DNA of 64,000 nucleotides from Chitinophaga sp. Cy-1792 (GCF_011752935.1 NZ_VWWO01000003.1:496001-560000); one strand, 5' to 3'. Counted from the stretch's first letter, positions 52,857 to 61,763 are shown. Notes: generated by a model not told the origin, from the sequence alone. A program made the numbers and translations.

Positions 52857-54533
52857 ATGAAAAGAATTATTATAGCAATATCTATATTATCCGTAAGCCT
52901 TTTTGTTAGCTGTAACAAGAAGATGGACCTTACACCAAATGATACGATTTCCACGGCCTCCTTCTGGAAATCCTCTAATGACGCATTGCTGGCTTTAAAT
53001 GCCTGCTACGGCTACCTGCAAACAGGTTATATGTACGCGTACGACGATGGTAAATCCGATAACACCTTCGCGCAATATCCTTGGGAAAGTACTGCTACCA
53101 ACATCAGTGGTGGTAATATCGATCCTTCCATGGATGCAGGATATGGCAGCCGTTACCAGGCATTAAGAAGTCTGAACTATTTCCTGGCCAATATCGACAA
53201 AGCACCTGTTACTGACCAGGTCAAAAAAAGATATACCGCAGAAGCACGCGCCATCAGAGCATTCGTTTACTATGAACTGGCAGCCACCTTCGGACCTGTT
53301 CCTTTAATTAAAGATCAGTATACAGATCCTTCCGAAACAGCTGTCGCCCCTGCTCCTCAGGCGGATGTTATTGCTTTTTCTATCGCTGAGTTACAGGCAG
53401 CCGTAACCGACTTACCAGCTTCCTATGCCGGTGGTACCGGTAATGAAACGGGCCGCATTACTTCAGGTGCAGCCTGGGCTATGCTGACACGTATCCAGTT
53501 ACATTTTGGCAAATATGCAGATGCAGTAGCCAGCGCCCAGAAAGTGATGGGACTGGGATATCAGCTCTTCCGCGTGGCAAGCGTTGGTACTGCTGATATG
53601 AGCGATGACTTCTCCGGTTATGTTGATTTCGCCAGCGATGCAGATAAAACTAAGTTCTACAAAGGTTTATCCAGCTACGAACAACAATTCTGGGCAGCTA
53701 ATGAAACAACGAATAAAGAAGTGATCCTGGCCTCCCAGGCAATTACTAATTCTTCCTACGTTTGGGGTAATGGTCTGAATACACTGATGCCGCCATCAGC
53801 ATTGGGTGGATGGAGTTCTATCACACCTACGCAAAGCCTGGTAAATGCTTATTGGAACCGTAATGGCAGCGCTTTTGTGCCGCAAACACCTGCTGCAAGA
53901 GCGACTAACTTCAACGATGGTAACTCCAATGCTGCTTTCTATGCTGAGTTCAAAAACAGGGATACCAGGTTCTATGCCAGCATCCTCTTTCCTTCTGCAA
54001 CCTGGAACAGGTATTCCCCTGGTTATACTTTCACCTGGAAATCCGGTGTAAATAACAACAACAGTAAAACCGGCTATAACTTCCGTAAACTGGTAGATCC
54101 TGCTTACAACACCACAGAGTGGGATGGCGCACAGGATTTCCCTATCATCCGCTATGCGGAGATTTTATTAGCTTATGCAGAAGCTAAGAACGAAGTAGGC
54201 GGACCTGATGCCACTATCTACGCTGCATTGGATGATATCAGAGACAGGGCCGGTATGCCTGCTGTAGACCAGTCTGTATACAATTCTAAAGAAAGCCTGA
54301 GAGACCTGATCAGAAATGAAAGAAGGATAGAACTCGCAGGAGAAGGCCAGCGTTACTACGATATCCGCAGATGGAATATCGCCGGCAATGTAATGAATAA
54401 CATTACTGACCTGAATAATTCATTGGTACAGGAAAGGGTATGGGACAACAAGTTTGTTGTAATGCCTTATCCTCAGTCTGCCATCGACAGAAATCCGCAG
54501 TTAAAATCTGCACAGTCACAAAAAGGATACTAG
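52857..54533 (+). CDS. RagB/SusD-family surface lipoprotein (classical type), pair 7
   Basis: A protein of 558 residues, lipobox cysteine 19 (FVSC-NKKMDLTPNDTIS). It is the classical SusD type (SusD-like_3 N-domain plus PF07980 C-domain): FWKSSNDALLALNACYGYLQ, RYTAEARAIRAFVYYELAATFGPVPLI, FPIIRYAEILLAYAEAKNE and LRDLIRNERRIELAGEGQRYYDIRRWNI, then NPQLKSAQSQKGY at the end. The other SusD proteins of the window are of the SusD-like_2 type, again separating pair 7 from the rest. It starts 10 bases after SusC and is followed by a terminator. Confidence 0.93.
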   Translation: MKRIIIAISILSVSLFVSCNKKMDLTPNDTISTASFWKSSNDALLALNACYGYLQTGYMYAYDDGKSDNTFAQYPWESTATNISGGNIDPSMDAGYGSRYQALRSLNYFLANIDKAPVTDQVKKRYTAEARAIRAFVYYELAATFGPVPLIKDQYTDPSETAVAPAPQADVIAFSIAELQAAVTDLPASYAGGTGNETGRITSGAAWAMLTRIQLHFGKYADAVASAQKVMGLGYQLFRVASVGTADMSDDFSGYVDFASDADKTKFYKGLSSYEQQFWAANETTNKEVILASQAITNSSYVWGNGLNTLMPPSALGGWSSITPTQSLVNAYWNRNGSAFVPQTPAARATNFNDGNSNAAFYAEFKNRDTRFYASILFPSATWNRYSPGYTFTWKSGVNNNNSKTGYNFRKLVDPAYNTTEWDGAQDFPIIRYAEILLAYAEAKNEVGGPDATIYAALDDIRDRAGMPAVDQSVYNSKESLRDLIRNERRIELAGEGQRYYDIRRWNIAGNVMNNITDLNNSLVQERVWDNKFVVMPYPQSAIDRNPQLKSAQSQKGY

Positions 54534-54553
54534 AATTTTAACAAGATAAGGTG

Positions 54554-54583
54554 AAAAGGCTGGCCGTTATGGTCAGCCTTTTT
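54554..54583 (+). terminator. Terminator after SusD pair 7
   Basis: AAAAGGCTGGCC pairs with GGTCAGCCTTTTT, with one mismatch, and ends in a T-run. It separates pair 7 from the thioredoxin-like gene. Confidence 0.8.
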
Positions 54584-54625
54584 CAATGCAGATAAGAATT
54601 TTGTAACAAGAAAATTTTAATTTCC

Positions 54626-55840
54626 ATGAGAACGCCTATCGTTAACTCAAATTTTTTTCGATCCCCGGGCCTGATCCTGCAAATGTTGATGATCTTGCAG
54701 GTAATAATCTGTAAACCCGCTTTGGCACAGAACGCACTGTTTAAAGAAAAAGACCTCTCGTCTGCGCTGGAAAAAGCAAAAAAGGAACATAAAGGTCTCT
54801 TGTTGTATTGCCATACGAGTTGGTGTGTTCCTTGTCGTGAAATAGAACAGGTAACCCTGAAAGATTCCAGTATTAGTGCGTTAATCCAGGCGAATTATGT
54901 ACCGCTGTCCTATGATCTTGAAGAGGGATTTGGGATAGATATCGCTAAGAAGTATCGTCTTGTATCGGTACCAACCATCATCATCTTAGATAGTGACCTG
55001 AAAGTGCATTTCAGATCTGATAAAATTCCCTATCAGATCGGGGACTTTAAAAAGTTTATCAATAAAGCCATTGCTGCGACGAATGATTCACTAAGTATTG
55101 CAAAAGGTATCACAGCTGACTTTAAATTGTCTTATCCTCAATTCTATGAAGATTATTTTAATAAACCGAATGGAACGATGGATAGCAGTGTGGTGGCAAA
55201 ATATCTTGCAACGCAGACAAACCTTTTCTCAGAAGTTAATTGGGGTGTTATCAGTCTCTTTCCTGTTGATTTTAAGTATTATCAGTTTGTAATTGATAAT
55301 GCAATTAAATTCAAAAGCCTTTTTGGTGATGAAGTGAGGGATAAAATTTGGGTGAATTTATACAAGAATGGTGGGGATTATGCCAAAAGAAAAGATGTTG
55401 CAGGATATACAAAGATATTACATGCATATCTGGCGGTTAGATCATCAAATGACTCCCTGAATTACAAGGATTCGACCATGTACATGATCAAATATTATGC
55501 GAAGGCAGGAGACAATTGGGAGGTGTATCAAAACTTAGTTGATGCATATACTACCAGGTATAATATGTCTTACACATATTTTTGGGAGTTGATTATGCAG
55601 CAATGTACGCCTCCGGCAATTAACCAATTCTTTTTAAAAGGGATCTCAGCTAAAATGGAACAGATAAATAACCCGGACCGTTATCTGTCATATGGTTTAT
55701 TACTTCAACGGAACTGTCAGCAGGAGGAAGGTAAAAAATATCTGGAGAAATCACTTAATAATGCTTCAGCAGCGGTAAAAGAGCAATACCAGTCATTGAT
55801 AAAGAAATGTACTTTACCGGATTGTAATTATTGTAAGTAG
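54626..55840 (+). CDS. Exported thioredoxin-like protein with C-terminal helical region
   Basis: A protein of 404 residues. A signal peptide (ending ALA-QN) is followed by a thioredoxin fold: KKEHKGLLLYCHTSWCVPCREIE with the redox pair WCVPC at residues 66-70, and the cis-proline segment LVSVPTIIILD. The remaining 240 residues are helical and TPR-like, without a named family. Proteins of this kind commonly follow FecI/FecR/SusC/SusD operons in Chitinophagaceae and probably act as periplasmic disulfide reductases. The terminator before it and its own leader suggest partly separate expression. The role in uptake is inference. Confidence 0.82.
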   Translation: MRTPIVNSNFFRSPGLILQMLMILQVIICKPALAQNALFKEKDLSSALEKAKKEHKGLLLYCHTSWCVPCREIEQVTLKDSSISALIQANYVPLSYDLEEGFGIDIAKKYRLVSVPTIIILDSDLKVHFRSDKIPYQIGDFKKFINKAIAATNDSLSIAKGITADFKLSYPQFYEDYFNKPNGTMDSSVVAKYLATQTNLFSEVNWGVISLFPVDFKYYQFVIDNAIKFKSLFGDEVRDKIWVNLYKNGGDYAKRKDVAGYTKILHAYLAVRSSNDSLNYKDSTMYMIKYYAKAGDNWEVYQNLVDAYTTRYNMSYTYFWELIMQQCTPPAINQFFLKGISAKMEQINNPDRYLSYGLLLQRNCQQEEGKKYLEKSLNNASAAVKEQYQSLIKKCTLPDCNYCK

Positions 55841-55857
55841 AAGGAAGAAATTAATAC

Positions 55858-55900
55858 AAACCCCATCAAAGTCCGGTATTGTTGGTCTTTGATGGGGTTT
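55858..55900. terminator. Bidirectional terminator between the thioredoxin-like gene and mutS
   Basis: AAACCCCATCAAAG pairs exactly with CTTTGATGGGGTTT. A/T tracts on both sides allow it to serve both converging genes. Confidence 0.8.
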
Positions 55901-55913
55901 GTTTATTTAAGTG

Positions 55914-58523
55914 TTACTCACCAATCATTCCTTTAATCTCGCTCAGTTTCAGCAAAGCCTCTACTGGCGTCAGCCTGTTGATATCAACATGCGTGAGCTT
56001 CTCTCTGATATCTTTAAAGGTATCGCTATGTGCATCGAAGATATTCAGTTGAAGTTTCTGTGTTGGCAAAGCAATGTTCTTCACCTGTTGCTGCAAAGCA
56101 CTGTCGATATGCTTCTCTTCCAGCTGTGCGAGTACTTCATTGGCACGGTTGATCAGCTCTGGCGGCATGCCGGCCATTTTAGCTACATGGATACCAAAGC
56201 TATGTCTGCTGCCACCACGTGCCAGTTTACGCAGGAAGATGATCTTATTGCCGGATTCCATATTGGTAATATGGTAATTCTTTACGCGTTTATGCTTGTT
56301 CTCCAGCTCATTCAGCTCATGATAGTGGGTGGCAAACAGCGTTTTAGGCTGATGGCCGCTCATGTCATGCAGGTACTCCACAATACTCCAGGCGATAGAG
56401 ATACCATCGTAAGTGCTGGTACCACGTCCAATTTCATCCAGTATAACCAGGCTCCTTGGCGTGATACTGTTGATGATGCTGGCCGTTTCGTTCATTTCCA
56501 CCATGAAGGTAGACTCGCCACCACTAAGGTTATCAGAAGCGCCCACCCGGGTGAATATCTTGTCTGTCAGGCCTATTTCCGCACTGCTGGCCGGCACAAA
56601 GCTACCCATGTGCGACATCAGCGTGATGAGGGCCGTCTGGCGCAGCAGCGCCGATTTACCACTCATGTTGGGGCCGGTCAGGATGATGATCTGCTGGTCA
56701 TCTTTATCCAGACTAATGTCATTGCTTACATAGGCTTCGCCCGGCGGTAACCCGCGCTCAATCACCGGATGGCGGCCTTCTTTGATCTGCAGCTCATAGC
56801 CATCAGTGATCACGGGGCGGCGGTATTTATACTGCACGGCATTGTGCGCAAAGCAGAGCAGACAATCGAGTCGCGCCAGTATCTGCGCATCTTGCTGTAC
56901 CGGAGAAATAAACGGTTGCAGTGATGCCAGCAGCTCATCGAAGAGGCGTGTTTCAAGTGCCAGGATCTTATCTTCCGCACCAACAATTTTCTCTTCATAT
57001 TCCTTCAGCTCCGGCGTAATATAACGTTCCGCATTTGCGAGCGTTTGTTTACGTATCCAGGTGTCAGGAACTTTATTTTTATGGGTATTGGTGACCTCAA
57101 GATAGTAGCCGAATACATTGTTGAAGGCAATCTTCAGTGAAGGGATGCCAGTGGCTTCCGACTCTTTCTGTTGTATCTGCAGGAGGTAGTCTTTGCCTTT
57201 GGTGGCGATGCCACGCAGTTCATCCAGCTCCGCGTTGATACCATCTTTGATGACGCCGCCTTTGTTGACCAGTACGGGAGGTGTTTCCTGTAACTCGTTC
57301 AGGATACGGTCCATGATCTGTACACAGGGGTCCAGTTTTTCGTACAGGCTGCGCAGGTAGTCGGAGAGGGTATTGCCCAGCAGGTCTTTTACGGCCTGCA
57401 CCTGTTGGAGGGCGCGTGCCAGCTGCATCACCTCGCGTGGATTGATCTTCTTCAGTGGTATTTTGGATACCAGCCTTTCCAGGTCGCCGGTTTGTTTCAG
57501 GTGTTGCTCCAGTGCCCTGGCCAGCTCCGTTTCTTTGATCAGGTATTCTACCGTATCAAGACGTTCGTTGATACGGTCTTTATGACGCAGCGGGAATACC
57601 AGCCAGCGTTTCAGCAGTCGGGCGCCCATAGGAGTGGAGGTGTTGTCCAGCACTTTCAGGAGGGTATGGCCATTTTCTACGCTGCTGTTGAGCAGTTCCA
57701 GGTTACGTACAGTAAAGCGGTCCATCCAGAGGAAATCGTCCTGGTTGATGCGCTGCATACGGGTAATATGCTGGAGGTGCGGGTGTTCTGTGTCTCTGAG
57801 ATAGTGGAGGGTAGCGCCGGCGGCCACAATGGCGGCAGGCATGCCTTCCACGCCAAAGCCTTTCAGACTATGGGTCTGGAACTGTTTCAAAAGGATTTCT
57901 TCCGCATAGGTGGAAGTAAAGATCCATTCTTCCAGGGTATAGGTAAAGAATCGGGAACCAAAGGTGGCTTTAAAGTTTTTCTGCTGCTGACGGGCAAACA
58001 GTACTTCTGCCGGACGGAAACTCTGGAGGAGTTTATCCACATATTCAATGCTGCCTTCGGCAACAAAGAATTCGCCGGTAGAGATATCGAGGAAAGATAC
58101 CCCCGTTACATCACCACCGAAATGGACAGCCGCCAGGAAGTTATTGCTGGCGTTTTCCAGGAGTTTGTCGTTGACGGCCACGCCGGGAGTTACCAGCTCG
58201 GTAACGCCGCGTTTTACAATGCCTTTGGCCATTTTGGGGTCTTCCAGCTGGTCGCACACGGCTACACGATAGCCGGCCTTTACCAGTTTATGGAGATAGG
58301 TATCCAGCGCATGGTGTGGAAAACCTGCGAGGTCGCCGTTGGATGAACCATTTGCTCTTTTGGTGAGAACAATGCCCAGTACCTGTGCGGCTATAACCGC
58401 GTCTTCATTGAATGTTTCGTAAAAATCGCCTACGCGGAACAATAACACAGCATCCGGGTACCTGTCTTTGATAGCCTTGTGCTGTTGCATAAGCGGGGTT
58501 TCTGCCGATTTGCTTTTTGCCAT
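55914..58523 (-). CDS. mutS: DNA mismatch repair protein MutS
   Basis: A full-length protein of 869 residues. The N-terminal mismatch-binding domain contains FRVGDFYETFNEDA, the Phe-x-Glu motif that stacks on mismatches. Connector, lever and clamp domains follow. The ATPase has Walker A GPNMSGKS at residues 617-624, DEIGRGTSTYDG as Walker B and signature, and ATHYHEL. The protein binds mismatched DNA as a dimer and recruits MutL. The start is fixed by a -7 box TATATTTG (plus 58528-58535) only four bases before the ATG, which would give an almost leaderless mRNA. Confidence 0.97.
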   Translation of the reverse strand: MAKSKSAETPLMQQHKAIKDRYPDAVLLFRVGDFYETFNEDAVIAAQVLGIVLTKRANGSSNGDLAGFPHHALDTYLHKLVKAGYRVAVCDQLEDPKMAKGIVKRGVTELVTPGVAVNDKLLENASNNFLAAVHFGGDVTGVSFLDISTGEFFVAEGSIEYVDKLLQSFRPAEVLFARQQQKNFKATFGSRFFTYTLEEWIFTSTYAEEILLKQFQTHSLKGFGVEGMPAAIVAAGATLHYLRDTEHPHLQHITRMQRINQDDFLWMDRFTVRNLELLNSSVENGHTLLKVLDNTSTPMGARLLKRWLVFPLRHKDRINERLDTVEYLIKETELARALEQHLKQTGDLERLVSKIPLKKINPREVMQLARALQQVQAVKDLLGNTLSDYLRSLYEKLDPCVQIMDRILNELQETPPVLVNKGGVIKDGINAELDELRGIATKGKDYLLQIQQKESEATGIPSLKIAFNNVFGYYLEVTNTHKNKVPDTWIRKQTLANAERYITPELKEYEEKIVGAEDKILALETRLFDELLASLQPFISPVQQDAQILARLDCLLCFAHNAVQYKYRRPVITDGYELQIKEGRHPVIERGLPPGEAYVSNDISLDKDDQQIIILTGPNMSGKSALLRQTALITLMSHMGSFVPASSAEIGLTDKIFTRVGASDNLSGGESTFMVEMNETASIINSITPRSLVILDEIGRGTSTYDGISIAWSIVEYLHDMSGHQPKTLFATHYHELNELENKHKRVKNYHITNMESGNKIIFLRKLARGGSRHSFGIHVAKMAGMPPELINRANEVLAQLEEKHIDSALQQQVKNIALPTQKLQLNIFDAHSDTFKDIREKLTHVDINRLTPVEALLKLSEIKGMIGE

Positions 58524-58527
58524 GGCG

Positions 58528-58535
58528 CAAATATA
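58528..58535 (-). promoter_or_regulatory. -7 box of mutS
   Basis: On the minus strand TATATTTG, a perfect TAnnTTTG, lies four bases before the mutS ATG. No TTG is found at the expected -33 distance, so the call rests on the -7 box and its position. Confidence 0.5.
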
Positions 58536-58555
58536 TAAAACTCAGTTCATCCTGC

Positions 58556-58563
58556 TATCTTTG
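58556..58563 (+). promoter_or_regulatory. -7 box of the RNA methyltransferase gene
   Basis: TATCTTTG, a perfect TAnnTTTG, lies six bases before the ATG at 58570. It is divergent from the mutS box 20 bases away. No -33 TTG is visible. Confidence 0.5.
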
Positions 58564-58569
58564 CAGGTA

Positions 58570-59109
58570 ATGAGAAAATTAAGCATGGATGAACTGGGCC
58601 GGAAAACAGTAGAAGAGTTTAAGGCCGCAGATAAAACACCAATCGTACTGGTGCTGGATAATATTAGAAGTATGCATAATGTGGGTTCGGTGTTCCGTAC
58701 GGCAGATGCTTTCCTGATACAGGGTATTATCCTTTGCGGCTATACGCCCGTACCTCCGCACCGCGACATTCATAAAACGGCACTGGGCGCCACTGAAACG
58801 GTAGAATGGCAATATGCCACCACTACCATGGAGGCGGTAAAAGACCTCCAGGAAGCGGGTTATCGTGTTCTGGCCATAGAACAGGCTGCCGGCAGTTTTG
58901 CGCTGGATACCTTTGAACCTGGCACAGATAAGCCCCTGGCACTGGTTTTCGGCAACGAGGTGAGCGGAGTAGACGCCGAAGTCATGAAAGTGGTAGACGG
59001 CTGTATCGAAATCCCGCAACTGGGCATGAAACACTCCCTGAATATTTCCGTGAGCACTGGTATCGTGGTTTGGGATATCTTTGTAAAACTGAAATCGCTC
59101 AAAAAATAG
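58570..59109 (+). CDS. SpoU/TrmH-family RNA 2'-O-methyltransferase
   Basis: A protein of 180 residues, the short form of the SPOUT superfamily. It has the three SpoU motifs: motif 1 NIRSMHNVGSVFRTADAF (about 31-48), motif 2 LALVFGNEVSGV, and motif 3 IPQLGMKHSLNISVSTGI, which form the knotted S-adenosylmethionine site. It methylates ribose 2'-OH in tRNA or rRNA. The ATG at 58468 would overlap the divergent mutS gene and precede the promoter box, so 58570 is the start. The exact RNA target cannot be told from the sequence. Confidence 0.9.
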   Translation: MRKLSMDELGRKTVEEFKAADKTPIVLVLDNIRSMHNVGSVFRTADAFLIQGIILCGYTPVPPHRDIHKTALGATETVEWQYATTTMEAVKDLQEAGYRVLAIEQAAGSFALDTFEPGTDKPLALVFGNEVSGVDAEVMKVVDGCIEIPQLGMKHSLNISVSTGIVVWDIFVKLKSLKK

Positions 59110-59150
59110 GTTAACTGATTAATTTATAAGCTAAAAGCATCTGGAGGGCT

Positions 59151-60017
59151 ATGTATACAACAATTAATAAATATCTGTCGCTGGTAAAGTTCTCACACAC
59201 CATCTTTGCCATGCCATTTGCATTGATAGGCTTTTTTATGGCGATCACCCAGGGCGGCGGCTCGTTTAGCTGGGCTACCTTTGGCCTGGTAATCGCCTGT
59301 ATGGTATTTGCCAGAAGTGCTGCCATGGCCTTCAACCGCTGGCTGGATGTGGATATCGACAAACTGAACCCACGTACTGCCAAAAGAGAAATCCCTGCCG
59401 GCATCATCACTCCGAAAAACGCCTTGATTTTTATAATTGTAAACGTATTGTTATTCATCGGTACAACATCGTTTATAAACCCTATCTGTCTTTATTTATC
59501 GCCTGTAGCATTATTGGTCGTTTTAGGCTATAGCTACACAAAACGATTCACAGCTCTTTGTCATATGGTACTTGGTGTCGGTCTTTCCCTCGCACCGATA
59601 GGCGCATACCTGGCTGTTACCGGCCAGTTTGCGGTGTTGCCTGTACTGGTTTCCTGCCTGGTACTCTGTTGGGTATCCGGGTTTGATATCATCTATTCCC
59701 TGCAAGACGAAGATTTTGATAAATCACAACACCTGAACTCAATTCCGGCATGGTTGGGGCTTCCCGGCGCATTACGCTTCTCTGAAGTACTGCATATCAT
59801 TGCAGCTGCCCTGGTCATTACCATCGGTTTACACGGCCATTTCCACTGGATTTACTGGATCGGAGCCGCTGTCTTCATCAGCATGCTGATTTCTCAGCAT
59901 ATGCTGGTAAAACCACATGACCTGAGCCGTATTAATATTATGTTTATGACCACAAATGGTATTGCCAGCGTTGTATTTGCCATTTTTGCCATCGCAGATA
60001 TGTTAATATTCAGATAG
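59151..60017 (+). CDS. UbiA-family polyprenyltransferase
   Basis: A protein of 288 residues with about eight or nine membrane helices. Both aspartate-rich motifs are present: NRWLDVDIDKLNPRT (Asp66, Asp68, Asp70) and YSLQDEDFD (Asp186, Asp188, Asp190), which bind the prenyl diphosphate through magnesium. The sequence belongs to the 4-hydroxybenzoate-type branch often called UbiA-like in Bacteroidota. Because these bacteria use menaquinone, the acceptor is more likely a menaquinone precursor, perhaps in the futalosine pathway (MqnP type). That is inference. It lies 41 bases after the methyltransferase and 33 before ruvX. Confidence 0.88.
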   Translation: MYTTINKYLSLVKFSHTIFAMPFALIGFFMAITQGGGSFSWATFGLVIACMVFARSAAMAFNRWLDVDIDKLNPRTAKREIPAGIITPKNALIFIIVNVLLFIGTTSFINPICLYLSPVALLVVLGYSYTKRFTALCHMVLGVGLSLAPIGAYLAVTGQFAVLPVLVSCLVLCWVSGFDIIYSLQDEDFDKSQHLNSIPAWLGLPGALRFSEVLHIIAAALVITIGLHGHFHWIYWIGAAVFISMLISQHMLVKPHDLSRINIMFMTTNGIASVVFAIFAIADMLIFR

Positions 60018-60050
60018 ATTAAATATTTTTAGTTAGATAACAGAGAGATT

Positions 60051-60464
60051 ATGCCGCGAATAATGGCCATTGATTATGGTAAGAAAAGAACAGGACTGGC
60101 AGTAACAGATCCCCTGCAGCTGATTGCAAGCGGGCTCACTACCGTAGCCACACACGACCTGATTCCTTATCTGAAAAAATATCTGGCCGCCGAACAGGTG
60201 GAGAAAATAGTGATAGGAGAACCTAAAAATCTGGATGGTGGCGCAACTGATGCCACCGCCCTCGTCACAGAATGTGTCCGTATCCTGAAAAAGAATTTTC
60301 CCGACGTCCCCATCGTAAAGGTCGATGAAAGGTTTACTTCTAAAATCGCCTTCCAGAGCATGATTGCCAGCGGCCTCAAGAAAAAGGACCGCCAGAACAA
60401 AGCCCTGGTAGACGAAATCAGCGCTACGATCATTCTACAGGAATTCCTGCAGTCGCAACACTAG
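60051..60464 (+). CDS. ruvX: Holliday junction resolvase-like / pre-16S rRNA nuclease RuvX (YqgF)
   Basis: A protein of 137 residues with the RNase H-like fold. The first strand carries the catalytic aspartate (IMAIDYGKKRTGLAV, Asp8). The later EPKNLDG, VDERFTSKIA and the C-terminal KALVDEISATIILQEFL helix with its aspartate are typical. It matures the 5' end of 16S rRNA in E. coli. A resolvase role was proposed from the fold. It lies between the prenyltransferase and def. Confidence 0.92.
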   Translation: MPRIMAIDYGKKRTGLAVTDPLQLIASGLTTVATHDLIPYLKKYLAAEQVEKIVIGEPKNLDGGATDATALVTECVRILKKNFPDVPIVKVDERFTSKIAFQSMIASGLKKKDRQNKALVDEISATIILQEFLQSQH

Positions 60465-60506
60465 GCCTGTCCCAGCCCCCATCGCTGGTTTTCAGGGGAA
60501 ATTGAC

Positions 60507-60514
60507 TAAATTTG
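60507..60514 (+). promoter_or_regulatory. -7 box of def
   Basis: TAAATTTG is a perfect TAnnTTTG. CTG lies 19 bases upstream (60485-60487) in place of the -33 TTG. Start of transcription near 60520 gives a 25-base leader and supports the ATG at 60545. Confidence 0.55.
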
Positions 60515-60544
60515 TTATTTAACGCAACTCAAGACACAAGTATC

Positions 60545-61123
60545 ATGATATTACCAATAGTTGCCTATGGGCACCCGGTTTTAAGAAAAGTAGCCGAAGA
60601 TATTACACCGGATTACCCAGGGTTAAAAGAGCTGATCGCTAACATGTGGCAAACCATGTACGCCTCCAATGGCGTCGGAATCGCCGCCCCACAAATAAAT
60701 AAAGCAATCCGTCTGTTCGTTGTTGATAGCAAACAGATCATCGATAACCTCGAAGATGATGAAAAAAATGACTATCCTGGTGATAATGGCATCAAAGAGG
60801 TATTTATAAACGCACATATTGTTGAAACAGGTGGTGAAGACTGGCCCTACAACGAAGGCTGCCTAAGTATTCCTAAAGTTCGTGAAGATGTTGAACGCGC
60901 TGAAACCGTTACCCTTAGCTATGTTGACGAAAACTTTCAGCCACAGCAAAAAACTTTCAAAGGCGTTACTGCCCGCGTAATTCTACATGAATATGACCAC
61001 ATCGATGGTATTTTATTTATCGATCATCTCAAGCCATTGAAACGCAGAATGTTGAAAAGTAAACTGGACGATATAACCAAAGGAAAAGTAAGAGTAGATT
61101 ATAAAATGTCTTTCCCTAAATAG
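60545..61123 (+). CDS. def: Peptide deformylase
   Basis: A protein of 192 residues. All three active-site motifs are intact: GVGIAAPQ (43-50), EGCLSIP (104-110, with the metal-binding cysteine) and HEYDH (148-152). It removes the formyl group from the N-terminal methionine of new proteins using ferrous iron. An ATG at 60512 would add 11 residues but lies inside the -7 box, so 60545 is preferred. Confidence 0.96.
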   Translation: MILPIVAYGHPVLRKVAEDITPDYPGLKELIANMWQTMYASNGVGIAAPQINKAIRLFVVDSKQIIDNLEDDEKNDYPGDNGIKEVFINAHIVETGGEDWPYNEGCLSIPKVREDVERAETVTLSYVDENFQPQQKTFKGVTARVILHEYDHIDGILFIDHLKPLKRRMLKSKLDDITKGKVRVDYKMSFPK

Positions 61124-61132
61124 GAAATTATT

Positions 61133-61162
61133 TTGTAATGTAAATAAAACCGTTTATTTTGG
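61133..61162 (+). promoter_or_regulatory. Promoter of the ECF sigma gene
   Basis: TTG (61133-61135), 19 bases, TATTTTGG (61155-61162). The -7 box deviates from TAnnTTTG at one position. It starts 10 bases after the def stop, so the sigma gene has its own promoter. Confidence 0.6.
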
Positions 61163-61206
61163 TTCTATAGAGTTCTACATCCATAAAAGTTTAACATCCA
61201 TATCCT

Positions 61207-61758
61207 TTGGGCGCTACGTTAACATACACTGAAGCTGAGCTGGTTCATGGACTCAAAGCCAGAGACGAGCGGATATTCAGCTATTTGTACGATCACTATT
61301 CCCCCGCACTATATGGTGTGGCCCTTAAGGTCATTACAGATGAAACCGCCGCAGTAGATATACTTCAGGAAGCATTTGTAAAGATCTGGAGAAGCATCGA
61401 TAAATACGATGCTTCCAAGGGCCGACTTTTTACCTGGATGCTCAACATCGCCAGGAACACAGCTATAGACAGCCTCCGGTCCAAAGCCTACAAACTGGAC
61501 CAGAAAATCACCGATATCGACAGCGGTAATCTATTGTCAGATCCTTCACTGGCTGTACACCTCCAGGTAGATCACCTCGGACTGTCAAAAGTCCTCGAAC
61601 TCCTCCAGCGAGAACAAAGAATCATCATTGACCTGGCTTATTTCAAAGGTTGCACCCAGGAAGAAATCGCAAAAATACTCGACATCCCGCTGGGTACTGT
61701 AAAAACCCGCATGCGCAACGCAATTATACAGCTGAGAAGTCTCTTAACACAATTGTAA
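61207..61758 (+). CDS. ECF sigma factor linked to an RskA-type anti-sigma factor
   Basis: A protein of 183 residues. Region 2 (FSYLYDHYSPALYGVALKVI, AVDILQEAFVKIWRSIDKYDASKGRLFTWMLNIARNTAIDSLRS) and region 4 (LQREQRIIIDLAYFKGCTQEEIAKILDIPLGTVKTRMRNAIIQL) are complete and resemble the SigK-like ECF group. The only start codon between an in-frame stop (61192) and region 2 is TTG at 61207, a weak start that could keep expression low. The anti-sigma gene begins 5 bases after the stop, so the two are co-translated and probably made in fixed ratio. Confidence 0.9.
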   Translation: MGATLTYTEAELVHGLKARDERIFSYLYDHYSPALYGVALKVITDETAAVDILQEAFVKIWRSIDKYDASKGRLFTWMLNIARNTAIDSLRSKAYKLDQKITDIDSGNLLSDPSLAVHLQVDHLGLSKVLELLQREQRIIIDLAYFKGCTQEEIAKILDIPLGTVKTRMRNAIIQLRSLLTQL

Positions 61759-61763
61759 TCCCA

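Noticed and set aside
58468..58569. N-terminal extension of the RNA methyltransferase by 34 residues
   Set aside because: It would overlap the divergent mutS gene and lie upstream of the -7 box.
59143..59148. GGAGGG as a strong ribosome binding site of the prenyltransferase
   Set aside because: It lies only two bases before the ATG, too close for normal pairing, and this phylum makes little use of such sites.
61650..61763. N-terminal extension of the RskA-type anti-sigma factor by 38 residues
   Set aside because: It lies inside region 4 of the sigma gene in another frame and has no family likeness. The GTG at 61764 fits.
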